Shown here piece after piece: positions 54,373-62,057 of a DNA stretch of 64,000 nucleotides. The notes under the pieces are model-generated. The model saw nothing but the letters and a program-made list of their open reading frames with translations. It was not told the DNA's origin and did not search any database. Both the position numbers and the translations under genes were made by a program. This DNA comes from Parcubacteria group bacterium LiPW_15 (GTDB taxonomy: Bacteria > Patescibacteria > Paceibacteria > UBA6257 > 2-01-FULL-56-20): contig VMER01000001.1 in the NCBI GenBank assembly GCA_007375645.1, forward strand, positions 248,001 through 312,000, read 5' to 3'. How positions within the stretch are numbered: position 1 is the stretch's first letter; each line of letters starts with the position of its first letter.

Positions 54373-55578
54373 TTACTCGTACCTCAACGCTTCCGCAGGC
54401 TCCATTTTGGCCGCTTGGCGGGCAGGTAAAAGTCCTGCGAAAATCCCGGTCATAAAGGTCACGAAAAGGATGACTGCGAAGCCGTAGAAGTCTAAGGAAG
54501 CAAAGGAGAAGAGCCCCTGGGTGCCAAGCTTTCCGGCAAAGAGCCCGATAAGGAAGGAGATAAAGACTCCGAGCAAGATTCCCATTAGTCCCCCGGTCAA
54601 ACCGATTATCCCCGATTCCATGAGGAACAAGGAAAGCACATTTTCGCTTGAGGCGCCGATGGCCTTTAATATCCCGATCTGCTTGGTCCGCTCTAAAACC
54701 GAGGTATACATTGTGTTCATTATGCCCACCGCGCCGACCACCAAAGATATGAGGGCTATGACTATCAAAAATATTTCGACGAGCGACATTACGCTCCCGA
54801 TAAGCTGGCTGGTTTTCGCGGGAGTAAGAACCGAGAAGTCCCTGACTGTTTCCTGTTTGCCAAGCTCAAATTTTATCTGTCGGGCCAAGAGATCGAGATT
54901 CACGCCCGGGTTGGCCTTAAGTATCGCCGAGATCACGGCCCGCTCGCTCCCCGAGATCATCCAATAATTATTGAGGGATATATAGAACGAGTTGTCATCA
55001 TCCTGCGCCCCTATCGGGTTCAACACGCCCACCACGCGCATTCTTTTTGATCCGACGATAAGCTCATCCCCCGTCCGGACGGGTGTTTTAAAAGTTTTGT
55101 TCGCCGCTATATCGCCGAGCACCATTTCGTTCGTGTCTTCGTTCTGCGGCCAGACGCCGGAGGCCAGCTTCACGCCCTGCGATTCTTCAAAGATCGGCCG
55201 CATGCCGGACCAGGGAGCGGCATGTATCGTCGCGCCTTGTTTTTCCCCGCGGAATTCAATATTCATGATCGCCACATCGGTCGGCATGACGTATTTCACG
55301 CCCGAGATCCTTTCTAGATCAAAGAGATCGTCCACTTTGAATTTTTGTCCGCCCATAAGGCTCGCCATAGGATTTGTTTCCTTGCCCGGGAATATAAAGA
55401 TGAGATCCGAGCCGAAACTCTGGAGGAGTCCCGAAATCGCCTTCTCTATTCCGGAACTCAAAGAAAAAATAATGACCACGAGCATTATGCCGATAACTAT
55501 TCCCAAAATCGTAAGCCAGCTCCGAAGCGAGCGGTAGCGGATGCTTTTTAGAGTTAAGAGGAGAAAACTTTTAAACAT
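54373..55578 (-). CDS. MacB/FtsX-type ABC transporter permease
   Basis: Four membrane segments and an extracytoplasmic MacB_PCD domain: an N-terminal helix after ALSIRYRSLRSWLTILGIVIGI, a ~230-residue periplasmic part, then helices containing GAVGIMNTMYTSVLERTKQIGILKAIGAS and a final RQAAKMEPAEALRYE, all standard for this family. It overlaps the ATPase gene by eight bases and forms a tripartite-like exporter with it and the adaptor. Confidence 0.93.
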   Translation of the reverse strand: MFKSFLLLTLKSIRYRSLRSWLTILGIVIGIMLVVIIFSLSSGIEKAISGLLQSFGSDLIFIFPGKETNPMASLMGGQKFKVDDLFDLERISGVKYVMPTDVAIMNIEFRGEKQGATIHAAPWSGMRPIFEESQGVKLASGVWPQNEDTNEMVLGDIAANKTFKTPVRTGDELIVGSKRMRVVGVLNPIGAQDDDNSFYISLNNYWMISGSERAVISAILKANPGVNLDLLARQIKFELGKQETVRDFSVLTPAKTSQLIGSVMSLVEIFLIVIALISLVVGAVGIMNTMYTSVLERTKQIGILKAIGASSENVLSLFLMESGIIGLTGGLMGILLGVFISFLIGLFAGKLGTQGLFSFASLDFYGFAVILFVTFMTGIFAGLLPARQAAKMEPAEALRYE

Positions 55579-56440
55579 TGTGTTCGGTAAGAGTCCGTCT
55601 GTGAATATTATGATCGCGGAGCATCTCGCCGTCCCGGATGGTTATAACCTCATCCGCCTTTTCCGCGATATCCGCGTCGTGAGTCACAACGATAAGCGTT
55701 TTTTTCTCGCCGCGGTTCAGACCGATAAGCATTTCCAAAATTTTGTTGCCGGTTTTGGAATCCAGATTCCCGGTCGGTTCATCGCCCAAGATAACCGCCG
55801 GGTCGTTCACAAGCGCGCGCAAAATGGCGGTGCGCTGCTGTTCGCCGCCGGAAAGCTGAGTCGGCCGATGCGTTACTCTTTCCTTCATACCCATATCTTC
55901 AAATCTCGCGAGCATCTTCACTCCATCCGTATCCCCGGTCGAAAATATAAGCGGAAGAGTCGCGTTTTCCAGGGCCGAAAGCCAGGGAATCAAATTGTAT
56001 TGCTGAAACACAAATCCGAAAGCGGTGGACCGCAATATCGCGCGCTCGTGATCCTCCGCGTTTGAAACGTCTTTCCCACGGAAAAATACTTTGCCGCTCG
56101 AGGGCCGGTCGAGGAGCCCGATCATATTCAAAAGCGTGGACTTCCCCGAACCGGAAGCGCCGATAATGGCCGTGAAGTCGCCTTCCCAAATGCTCAAGTT
56201 TATTCCCTTCAAAACTTCGGTTTTCGTGTCTCCCATATCAAAAACTTTCCAGACATTTTCAAGGCGAATTAAAGGTTCGCCCAAAAACCGGTCGGGCGTT
56301 TGTTTAAACCGATGTTCGCAACCGTCGCCGCAAAGGGCGTAGGTTTTCCCGGCGTGAGCCACATGCTTCAAGTCGGAAAGGCCCGAAACATCCATCCCGC
56401 AGACCGGGTCAAACAATTTTTCTGTACTCTCCGTCTCCAT
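55571..56440 (-). CDS. MacB/LolD-type ABC ATPase with N-terminal YHS metal-binding domain
   Basis: Residues about 8-53 are a YHS domain (DPVCGMDV, YALCGDGCEHRF: Cys14, Cys37, Cys41), which binds metal in copper and heavy-metal proteins. Residues 55-289 are the ATPase: Walker A GASGSGKST (94-102), Q-loop FQQYNLIPW, signature LSGGEQQR and Walker B VILGDEPTGNLD. The fusion suggests an exporter that senses or handles metal ions. It is followed by the permease and preceded by the adaptor. Confidence 0.92.
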   Translation of the reverse strand: METESTEKLFDPVCGMDVSGLSDLKHVAHAGKTYALCGDGCEHRFKQTPDRFLGEPLIRLENVWKVFDMGDTKTEVLKGINLSIWEGDFTAIIGASGSGKSTLLNMIGLLDRPSSGKVFFRGKDVSNAEDHERAILRSTAFGFVFQQYNLIPWLSALENATLPLIFSTGDTDGVKMLARFEDMGMKERVTHRPTQLSGGEQQRTAILRALVNDPAVILGDEPTGNLDSKTGNKILEMLIGLNRGEKKTLIVVTHDADIAEKADEVITIRDGEMLRDHNIHRRTLTEHNV

Positions 56441-56446
56441 ATTAAA

Positions 56447-57907
56447 TTAGCTCGATATGATGAGCGTCTCGCCTCCCTCTAAGCCCGAAAGGACTTCGAT
56501 ATTTTCCCCGTCGGAAATGCCCGTCGTGATCTTCGTTTCGACCGGACCCTTATCAGTCTCTACATTTACAAAAGCTTGGCCGCCGGACTTAAACATGGCG
56601 ATTTCCGGGATAACCACAACATTTTTGTGAAATTCCGCGAGTATTTTAAGATCCGCGCTCATTCCCGAACGGATTTCTACCCCGTCCGTTCCTCCGCCCT
56701 CAAAGAAAACATTTGTCCGATAATATTTGTCGGTATCTTTTAAAACCGGCTGCGGATCGACGGAAACAACCCTGCCTTTAAACGATCTTCCCGGAAACGC
56801 ATCCAGCTCTATCGTGACCTCGTTGCCGTTGGACCCGGCAGTGATCTTGCCGATATCCAATTCCGAAATATCGGATTGCAGTTTATAGCCGACCGCCGAA
56901 AGCGAAACGGCGTTTATGCCGGGCTGAGCCGCTTCCTGCCGTTCAAGCCAAACCTTGGTTACACGCGAAGCGATCGGCGCATAGAGCGTTGATTTCGCGA
57001 TCTTATCCCGCGCGATTCCGATATCCGCGTCTTCGCTTTCCACCGCCGCGCGTTTCAAATCCAAAGTCTTAACGGCCAGATCTAAATTGGTTTTAGCGGT
57101 GGAGAATGCTCCGTCCGCGGTGGTGAGGTTGGTGATCGCCGCGTTAATGCTGGTTCTCGCCGCGGAAATCGTTTCTTTGTAGGAAGCGAGAGAAGCTGTG
57201 TCATTCGTGATAGCCGCGAGATTTTGCAAAAAAGTGACGGTCAGATTCAAGGTATCATGCGCCACGGAATCCACGGCGGAAAGATCGCTCAAAGTCCCGG
57301 AGCTTGCCGCGGCAAGTCCATTTTTGAAATTTGTTAGGTCCGTTTCCAGGCGCTGGCGTTCGGTCTCCACCGCGTTCTTCAGGTCGAAGGAATTCGCACC
57401 GACTTGATAGTTAAAGACAGGAACGGTTCTCGGATTGGTAAACAGTGCGTCCATTTTTCCCCTCACCACATCATCGGCTCTGAAATATCCGTCGTTTAAA
57501 GAACTCAAAAGCGCTTTCGAGGCCGCGTCGCTTGCCGCGCGCGCGTTCACAACCGACGCCTCGGCTACCGCGACATCTTTTGCCGCCGCATGCGAAAGCA
57601 ATTTGTCCAAGCTCAATTCCAATTCCCTGGTATCCAGTTTCGCCAAAGGAGTTCCGGCCGGGACAACGTCCCCTTCTTTCACGTAAACGGATGAAACCGT
57701 GCCGGAAACCGGAAACTGCAGATCAAAATCCTTTTGGGAAACCACTTCGCCCCGGGCTTTGACGGTTTCTCGAATATCTTTGCGTTCGGCCGTAAAAGTC
57801 AGATTGCTTGTATCCGGAGCTTTAATGTATTTTTCATAAACCCAAATTCCGGTTAAGAGTACTCCGGCCGCAACCGCCACGATTAAATACGTAGAAATTT
57901 TTTTCAT
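56447..57907 (-). CDS. Membrane fusion/adaptor protein (HlyD/MacA-like)
   Basis: One N-terminal membrane anchor (about 6-26), a lipoyl-like half with VSGTVSSVYVKEGDVVPAGTPLAKLDT, a long alpha-helical hairpin (about 100-310), and a beta-barrel domain (GNEVTIELDAFPGRSFKGRVVSVDP). Such adaptors link the MacB-type transporter to outer partners. In a single-membrane cell it would extend from the outer face. 486 residues; first gene of the three. Confidence 0.92.
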   Translation of the reverse strand: MKKISTYLIVAVAAGVLLTGIWVYEKYIKAPDTSNLTFTAERKDIRETVKARGEVVSQKDFDLQFPVSGTVSSVYVKEGDVVPAGTPLAKLDTRELELSLDKLLSHAAAKDVAVAEASVVNARAASDAASKALLSSLNDGYFRADDVVRGKMDALFTNPRTVPVFNYQVGANSFDLKNAVETERQRLETDLTNFKNGLAAASSGTLSDLSAVDSVAHDTLNLTVTFLQNLAAITNDTASLASYKETISAARTSINAAITNLTTADGAFSTAKTNLDLAVKTLDLKRAAVESEDADIGIARDKIAKSTLYAPIASRVTKVWLERQEAAQPGINAVSLSAVGYKLQSDISELDIGKITAGSNGNEVTIELDAFPGRSFKGRVVSVDPQPVLKDTDKYYRTNVFFEGGGTDGVEIRSGMSADLKILAEFHKNVVVIPEIAMFKSGGQAFVNVETDKGPVETKITTGISDGENIEVLSGLEGGETLIISS

Positions 57908-57969
57908 GTTTGGTGCCCTTATTATCTATAATTATACATCATTCGCATCTCTTTATGCTGGATTTAAAT

Positions 57970-58004
57970 AAAAAAAGCTCCGACCCAGAAACCCAGGTCG
58001 GAGC
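57970..58004 (-). terminator. Rho-independent terminator
   Basis: On the minus strand GCTCCGACC pairs with GGTCGGAGC, followed by TTTTTTT (57976-57970). Confidence 0.9.
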
Positions 58005-58011
58005 GGGAAAG

Positions 58012-58260
58012 CTACTCCAAAAGGAACGACTCGCTCTCGGTTGAGTTAGGCACGACGACGCCCATGGCCTCGAACCAGCCGGTCGGAATGGCATGGGTGT
58101 TTGTCATCCGAGCACCGCACGCTTCGCAGTCGCCCGGATTCATCTTCAAGTTGTTGGGCCGCTCGCTTTTGCAGGCCGAGCACTCGATCCACATGATGTG
58201 CGCGGCATATTTCTTCGCCACCCACTCGGCGCGCTTCCCTTCGGGCTCCTCGGTGGTCAT
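58012..58260 (-). CDS. Small zinc-ribbon-like protein (82 aa)
   Basis: ATG 58260 (MTTEEPEGKR) follows GAGG at a suitable distance; ATG 58275 is an alternative. CSACKSERPNNLKMNPGDCEACGARM has two CxxC pairs, as in zinc ribbons, so nucleic acid or protein binding is likely. The rest is unrecognised. It ends directly before a strong terminator and is co-oriented with the two orphan paralogues upstream. Confidence 0.7.
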   Translation of the reverse strand: MTTEEPEGKRAEWVAKKYAAHIMWIECSACKSERPNNLKMNPGDCEACGARMTNTHAIPTGWFEAMGVVVPNSTESESFLLE

Positions 58261-58293
58261 GATCTCACGCCTCATTTCTTTGCGCTTCGCCGT

Positions 58294-58686
58294 CTACTTC
58301 CGGTGCGATCCCAGGGACTTGGCTCGCCCCCGCAGGATATTGTAGAAATCGGTGGCCAAAAGTATCGTTTTGGTGGTTTCAATCCTTTCGTATTTCTCGC
58401 GAATGTCCACCGTGCCGCCACTCCAGACCTCGACCTCTACATTTGAAAGAGTTGCGCCGCTCAAACGGACCTCGGCCAGCACAACCATTTGCCACGGACT
58501 GGTGTTACGTTTCCGCCCCAGCTTCAAACTCAGACCACCGAATCCGTCTTCTGCGTAAAGCCGGTTGACGGCTTCGATGAGCTTTTGAATAAGCCCTACG
58601 AAAACCGAATCTTCCAAAAGATTCTGCGCGTCTCCACATCCGTTGTCCAGGATGATAGTCGGTGGTTTCGGTCTGGGCTTCGCCAC
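58294..58686 (-). CDS. Orphan protein, paralogue of the gene at 58858 (130 aa)
   Basis: GTG 58686 follows GGAGG at four bases. The core (IILDNGCGD, AVNRLYAEDGFGGLSLKLGRKRN, EVRLSGATLSNVEVEVWSGGT) lines up with the protein at 58858. No catalytic motif is clear. It is preceded by a promoter with TGn extended -10 and shares GC-rich, C-ending codons with the other orphan units. Confidence 0.68.
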   Translation of the reverse strand: MAKPRPKPPTIILDNGCGDAQNLLEDSVFVGLIQKLIEAVNRLYAEDGFGGLSLKLGRKRNTSPWQMVVLAEVRLSGATLSNVEVEVWSGGTVDIREKYERIETTKTILLATDFYNILRGRAKSLGSHRK

Positions 58687-58767
58687 ATGTCCTCCATACC
58701 GCTCGGAGCTCCGTCCTGCGGCTTTGGTTTTTTTGACGTCCGCGAAATGCGCACGCCTGCTGGTTAC

Positions 58768-58797
58768 TTAATACCACTAATCGCGCCTTAAGGTCAA
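58768..58797 (-). promoter_or_regulatory. Sigma70-type promoter
   Basis: Minus strand TTGACC (58797-58792), 18-bp spacer, TATTAA (58773-58768), with TGG before it. Confidence 0.7.
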
Positions 58798-58800
58798 TCA

Positions 58801-58825
58801 AAAAGCGCCCCTTCGTGGGGGCGCG
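58801..58825 (-). terminator. Rho-independent terminator
   Basis: On the minus strand GCGCCCC pairs with GGGGCGC, followed by TTTTT (58805-58801). Confidence 0.9.
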
Positions 58826-58857
58826 AGACTTCTTCAAAACTGATCTGATTGCCGAAG

Positions 58858-59295
58858 CTATTTCTTGAGCCTCAGCTTCTTCGCCCGCTTTTCGAGAAAC
58901 TCGATGAGCGCGGCGAGAGGCGTTTCCCGCTTAACCGGATGCCAGATGTATTCGTCTCCGGTAGGCTTCGGATTCTTCTCCAGGAGATTTCCACCGCCCA
59001 CCGTGAAATGAACCCCAGTGGCGAGTAGCTTCCCCCGGAACCGAAATTCGGCTGACGGCTCAGCACAGTTGAAGTTGTTGATGTAGCGGGTGAGCTTAAC
59101 GCTCACACCCGCATAGCCGTGGTCGTAAAGCGTGTTTGCCGCCCTGGCGTAGACGACATAGGCTTCCGTGAATTCCCTGCTCGCCAAGGATCTTTCGGAA
59201 AGACCGAATTGGTTGTCCAAAAGAACGATGGCCCACTTCTGTTCCTTGGCCCGAGCCACGACCTTCTTCGCGTCTTTTCTTACCTTGCGCATCAT
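58858..59295 (-). CDS. Orphan protein, paralogue of the gene at 58294 (145 aa)
   Basis: ATG 59295 (MMRKVRKDAKK) has GGAGG five bases upstream, which decides it over the frame from 59334. The region IVLLDNQFGLS, ANTLYDHGYAGVSVKLTRYINN and EFRFRGKLLATGVHFTVGGG matches its downstream neighbour. The N- and C-termini are very basic (KRAKKLRLKK). Promoter and terminator are its own. Unknown function. Confidence 0.7.
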   Translation of the reverse strand: MMRKVRKDAKKVVARAKEQKWAIVLLDNQFGLSERSLASREFTEAYVVYARAANTLYDHGYAGVSVKLTRYINNFNCAEPSAEFRFRGKLLATGVHFTVGGGNLLEKNPKPTGDEYIWHPVKRETPLAALIEFLEKRAKKLRLKK

Positions 59296-59334
59296 ACGAG
59301 CCTCCTCTTCCCTTCTCTGTAGGGAACTGCTCAC

Positions 59335-59363
59335 AGATTAGCAGGCTGAATTTTAAATATCAA
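59335..59363 (-). promoter_or_regulatory. Sigma70-type promoter
   Basis: Minus strand TTGATA (59363-59358), 17-bp spacer, TAATCT (59340-59335), preceded by TGC. Confidence 0.7.
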
Positions 59364-59371
59364 TAAAACAA

Positions 59372-59403
59372 AAACCCGCTCCGACCTAGGTCGGAGCGGG
59401 TTT
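59372..59403. terminator. Perfect 32-bp palindromic terminator
   Basis: AAACCCGCTCCGACC-TAGGTCGGAGCGGGTTT folds on either strand; it follows the cold-shock gene on the minus strand and precedes the promoter at 59335. Confidence 0.88.
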
Positions 59404-59438
59404 CGTCTCGTTTTGCCTTAAGGCAAGGAGAGATGCAT

Positions 59439-59678
59439 TTACGCAGTAGGCTCTGCAGCAGCAGGCTTTTCGGCTTCTACGCGAGTAACGTTTACTGCGT
59501 AAAGACCTTTATCACCTTCGGCGACTTCGAAGGAAAGCTTATCGCCTTCCTGCAATTCGTCAAAAGTAATGCCTACGAGATCCTTGGAGTGGAAGAAAAG
59601 ATCCTTCGCCTCGCCTTCGCGAGTGATGAATCCAAATCCCCTATCCTTAACAAGAGTCTTGATAATTCCAGTCATCAT
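59439..59678 (-). CDS. Cold-shock-domain protein
   Basis: 79 residues with one cold-shock domain: RNP1 DRGFGFI and RNP2 LFFHSKD, then a Glu/Ala/Pro-rich tail. It binds single-stranded RNA/DNA. The start may be either of two adjacent ATG (59678, 59675). A ~70-nt leader lies between promoter and start, as is common for this family. No clear ribosome binding site is seen. Confidence 0.95.
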   Translation of the reverse strand: MMTGIIKTLVKDRGFGFITREGEAKDLFFHSKDLVGITFDELQEGDKLSFEVAEGDKGLYAVNVTRVEAEKPAAAEPTA

Positions 59679-59750
59679 TTGATTACGGTTTTAATTAGTT
59701 TATTGCTGTAAAATTCGACTAGGTTTTCGTGCCAAACGCACTTGAGGATA

Positions 59751-59779
59751 AGTGTATACTATTCTCCGCCGCTTGTCAA
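59751..59779 (-). promoter_or_regulatory. Promoter of the cold-shock gene
   Basis: Minus strand TTGACA (59779-59774), 17-bp spacer, TACACT (59756-59751). Confidence 0.8.
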
Positions 59780-59818
59780 GGGTTCCAGGTTTCGCTGGAT
59801 ATATAACACACTAAAACG

Positions 59819-59846
59819 AAAGCCACCCCGATTGTGGAGTGGCTTT
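59819..59846 (-). terminator. Intrinsic terminator of the surface protein gene
   Basis: On the minus strand AAAGCCACTCC pairs with GGGGTGGCTTT, followed by CGTTTT. Confidence 0.8.
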
Positions 59847-59864
59847 TCGGTACAATGTCTATTT

Positions 59865-61328
59865 TTATTCCCCGTTCAGGATGACGCGGGTGCTTGGACC
59901 AACGTAGCCGGCGGCGGTAACACCGTGCGCGCTCTGATATTTTTTAACCGCAGCTTCGGTCGCGGTACCGTAGTAACCGGTTGTCGAGCCGCTAAAATAT
60001 CCTTCCGAAATCAATCTCTTTTGAAGCTCCGTAACTTCGTTACCGGAAGAACCGACAGCGAGAAATAAAGTGAACTTATATTTTATTTGAGTCGTTCCCC
60101 CGCCGGAAGTTGAACCGCCCGCGCTCGCCGCAAGCTGGGTAAGTTTTGCGGCCATCGTTTGGATGGAAACCAAGATCTGCGCGAGCTGGCTTTGCATCGC
60201 GGTTATCTCTGCGAGCAAAGTCATATTCGAGGTGGTTCCCCCGGTCGTGCCCGACACCGTTACATAGAGAGTGCTGCAGGTTCCGGACGAAGCGCATATC
60301 GCAATTGAGGTCGAACCAGCGCTCGATCCATAGAGCGAGAGCGTGGATCCGCTCAAATTGGCCTGCGCCACGCCGGAATTGGAATTGGAGGAAATATAAT
60401 AGTAGTTATATCCGCCGTAGATCGGAACGCTCATACTTTGGCCGATGGAAATAGTCGGATTAGTACTCCCGAAGGAGATGGATTGATTTGTCCCGGATGT
60501 ATTCACCGTCACGTATATGATCCCGCAACCGCCCGAAGAAGAACAAACGTTGACATTCGTGGATCCGTTCGCGGCACCATAGATCGTAAGCACGCTGCCG
60601 TTTATGGAAGGAGTCGCAACACTTGAGTTGGAGTTCGAAGCGACGTAATATCCGCTTCCGCCGTAAAGATTGATCGTCGTATTCTGGCCGGTCGTAAGCG
60701 TAACGTTATTCTGGCTAAAGGAAAGCGATTGCACATTGGCGCTCTGCACGTTGATGGCCAGATTCGCGCAGTTCGATGCCGTGCCGACATAACAAATAGT
60801 CGCGTTCGTGCTTCCGATCTGCCTGCCGGTGATACTTATCTGCGTTCCGTTTATTTGAAGAAGTGCGATAGTCGAGTTCGGGCTTAGACCCGCGTAAACG
60901 CCGGTGGTGTTCCCCTGCGAAGTCACAGTCACCGTCTGTCCGAGTCCCACCGGAACATTGGTCTGGCTAAGCGACGGAGTTCCAAGCGAAGAAGAATTGT
61001 ACGGCCAGGTCTGCATTGCCGACTGCTGGCTGTTTACCAAAACATAGACGGAGCTTCCGGAGTTAACCCCGTATGCCGCTCCGCTTATCGTGGTCGTAAA
61101 CGTACCGCTCGAGTTGGTGGTCCCGAGGGTCGTGACCTGCATGCCCGATGAACTGCCGATATTGTAATAGAACATCACGCCGGAATTAGCGTCTCCCACC
61201 ACATTTATCTGAACCGAATCCCCGCTTGTGCTCGACATCGAGAGAGTCGGCGTCATCGCGTACGCGCTCAATGTTCCGAAAGAACCTATCGACGCGAACA
61301 AAACCGCAAACACAATTATTTTTTTCAT
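59865..61328 (-). CDS. Repetitive surface protein with C-terminal peptidoglycan-binding domain
   Basis: Signal peptide (about 1-25, ending SAYA), then three to four related beta-rich repeats of about 80 residues (e.g. SLSQNNVTLTTGQNTTINLYGGSGYY, SISFGSTNPTISIGQSMSVPIYGGYNYY, each ending in a Cys-containing hairpin such as NVCSSSGGCGIIYVTV), a Ser/Gly linker, and a PG_binding_1 domain at the C-terminus (GNEVTELQKRLISEGYFSG, GTATEAAVKKYQSAHGV). It is exported and held on the cell wall. The repeats look like an adhesin or S-layer-like protein. Confidence 0.85.
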   Translation of the reverse strand: MKKIIVFAVLFASIGSFGTLSAYAMTPTLSMSSTSGDSVQINVVGDANSGVMFYYNIGSSSGMQVTTLGTTNSSGTFTTTISGAAYGVNSGSSVYVLVNSQQSAMQTWPYNSSSLGTPSLSQTNVPVGLGQTVTVTSQGNTTGVYAGLSPNSTIALLQINGTQISITGRQIGSTNATICYVGTASNCANLAINVQSANVQSLSFSQNNVTLTTGQNTTINLYGGSGYYVASNSNSSVATPSINGSVLTIYGAANGSTNVNVCSSSGGCGIIYVTVNTSGTNQSISFGSTNPTISIGQSMSVPIYGGYNYYYISSNSNSGVAQANLSGSTLSLYGSSAGSTSIAICASSGTCSTLYVTVSGTTGGTTSNMTLLAEITAMQSQLAQILVSIQTMAAKLTQLAASAGGSTSGGGTTQIKYKFTLFLAVGSSGNEVTELQKRLISEGYFSGSTTGYYGTATEAAVKKYQSAHGVTAAGYVGPSTRVILNGE

Positions 61329-61407
61329 ATCGTTAATGATTTATATATCTGCCCTTTACCTAATTCTCCTCTTTGGAGCGAGGTTTTCAAGTGGCGCGAA
61401 TCCCCCT

Positions 61408-61465
61408 CCTTCGCTAAAGCTTCGGTGGGCAAGCTCCGCCTTCGCTGAAGCTTCGGTGGACAAGC
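61408..61465. repeat. Tandem 27-bp repeat between the surface protein and engB genes
   Basis: CCTTCGCTAAAGCTTCGGTGGGCAAGC-type units occur at 61408-61434 and 61439-61465, with two differences. Each contains a GAAGC(TT)/(A)GCTTC-like stem. Sequences of this type are, from memory, dispersed in related genomes. Confidence 0.6.
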
Positions 61466-61479
61466 CTCTTTCAATTTAG

Positions 61480-62052
61480 TTAGGCAAAAATCTCCTCCGA
61501 AAGATCGTTTATGCCGATTTTCTTCGTTGTGGAACACGGAATTATCACGTGATCTCCCACCAAATCTCCCAATCGTTGAAGTTTCTTTTCGTACTCGGAT
61601 TTTTTTATTTTATCTACCTTGTTCGCCACGACCACTATATCTTTCTCTTTTATTTCCAAATTTTTTAGCATCGCGAGATCTTTGTCGGTCGGACCGACAT
61701 TCGCGTCTATAATAAGCACCACTTTTTTCTGTTGATATCCGGAATCCAAGAGGTACCAATCGATAAGCTCCCGAAGCTGCTCCTTCCCGCCTTTTGAGGC
61801 GTAAGAATAGCCGTAGCCCGGCAGGTCCACCAGATAAAACTTTTTATTTATCAAAAACAGATTTATCGCTCGTGTATATCCCGGAATATCGCTCGTTCGC
61901 GCCAAACCCTTCTCGCCTACGAGAGAATTGATAACGCTCGACTTACCCACGTTGGAACGGCCGATAAAAGCGATTTGTGGCTTGCCGTCCGAAAGAGACT
62001 CATCCGGACCGACCAGACTTTTTACAAACACGGCAGAATTTATTTTTGCCAT
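61480..62052 (-). CDS. engB: Ribosome biogenesis GTP-binding protein
   Basis: ATG 62052 (MAKINSAVFVKS) gives 190 residues. G1 GRSNVGKSS, G2 region TSDIPGYTRA, G3 DLPGYG and G4 NKVD are all present, as in YihA/YsxC, which acts in 50S assembly. The longer frame from 62172 overlaps the RND gene and is not needed. It starts six bases after the RND stop, so it is in the same operon. Confidence 0.96.
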   Translation of the reverse strand: MAKINSAVFVKSLVGPDESLSDGKPQIAFIGRSNVGKSSVINSLVGEKGLARTSDIPGYTRAINLFLINKKFYLVDLPGYGYSYASKGGKEQLRELIDWYLLDSGYQQKKVVLIIDANVGPTDKDLAMLKNLEIKEKDIVVVANKVDKIKKSEYEKKLQRLGDLVGDHVIIPCSTTKKIGINDLSEEIFA

Positions 62053-62057
62053 TTGTT

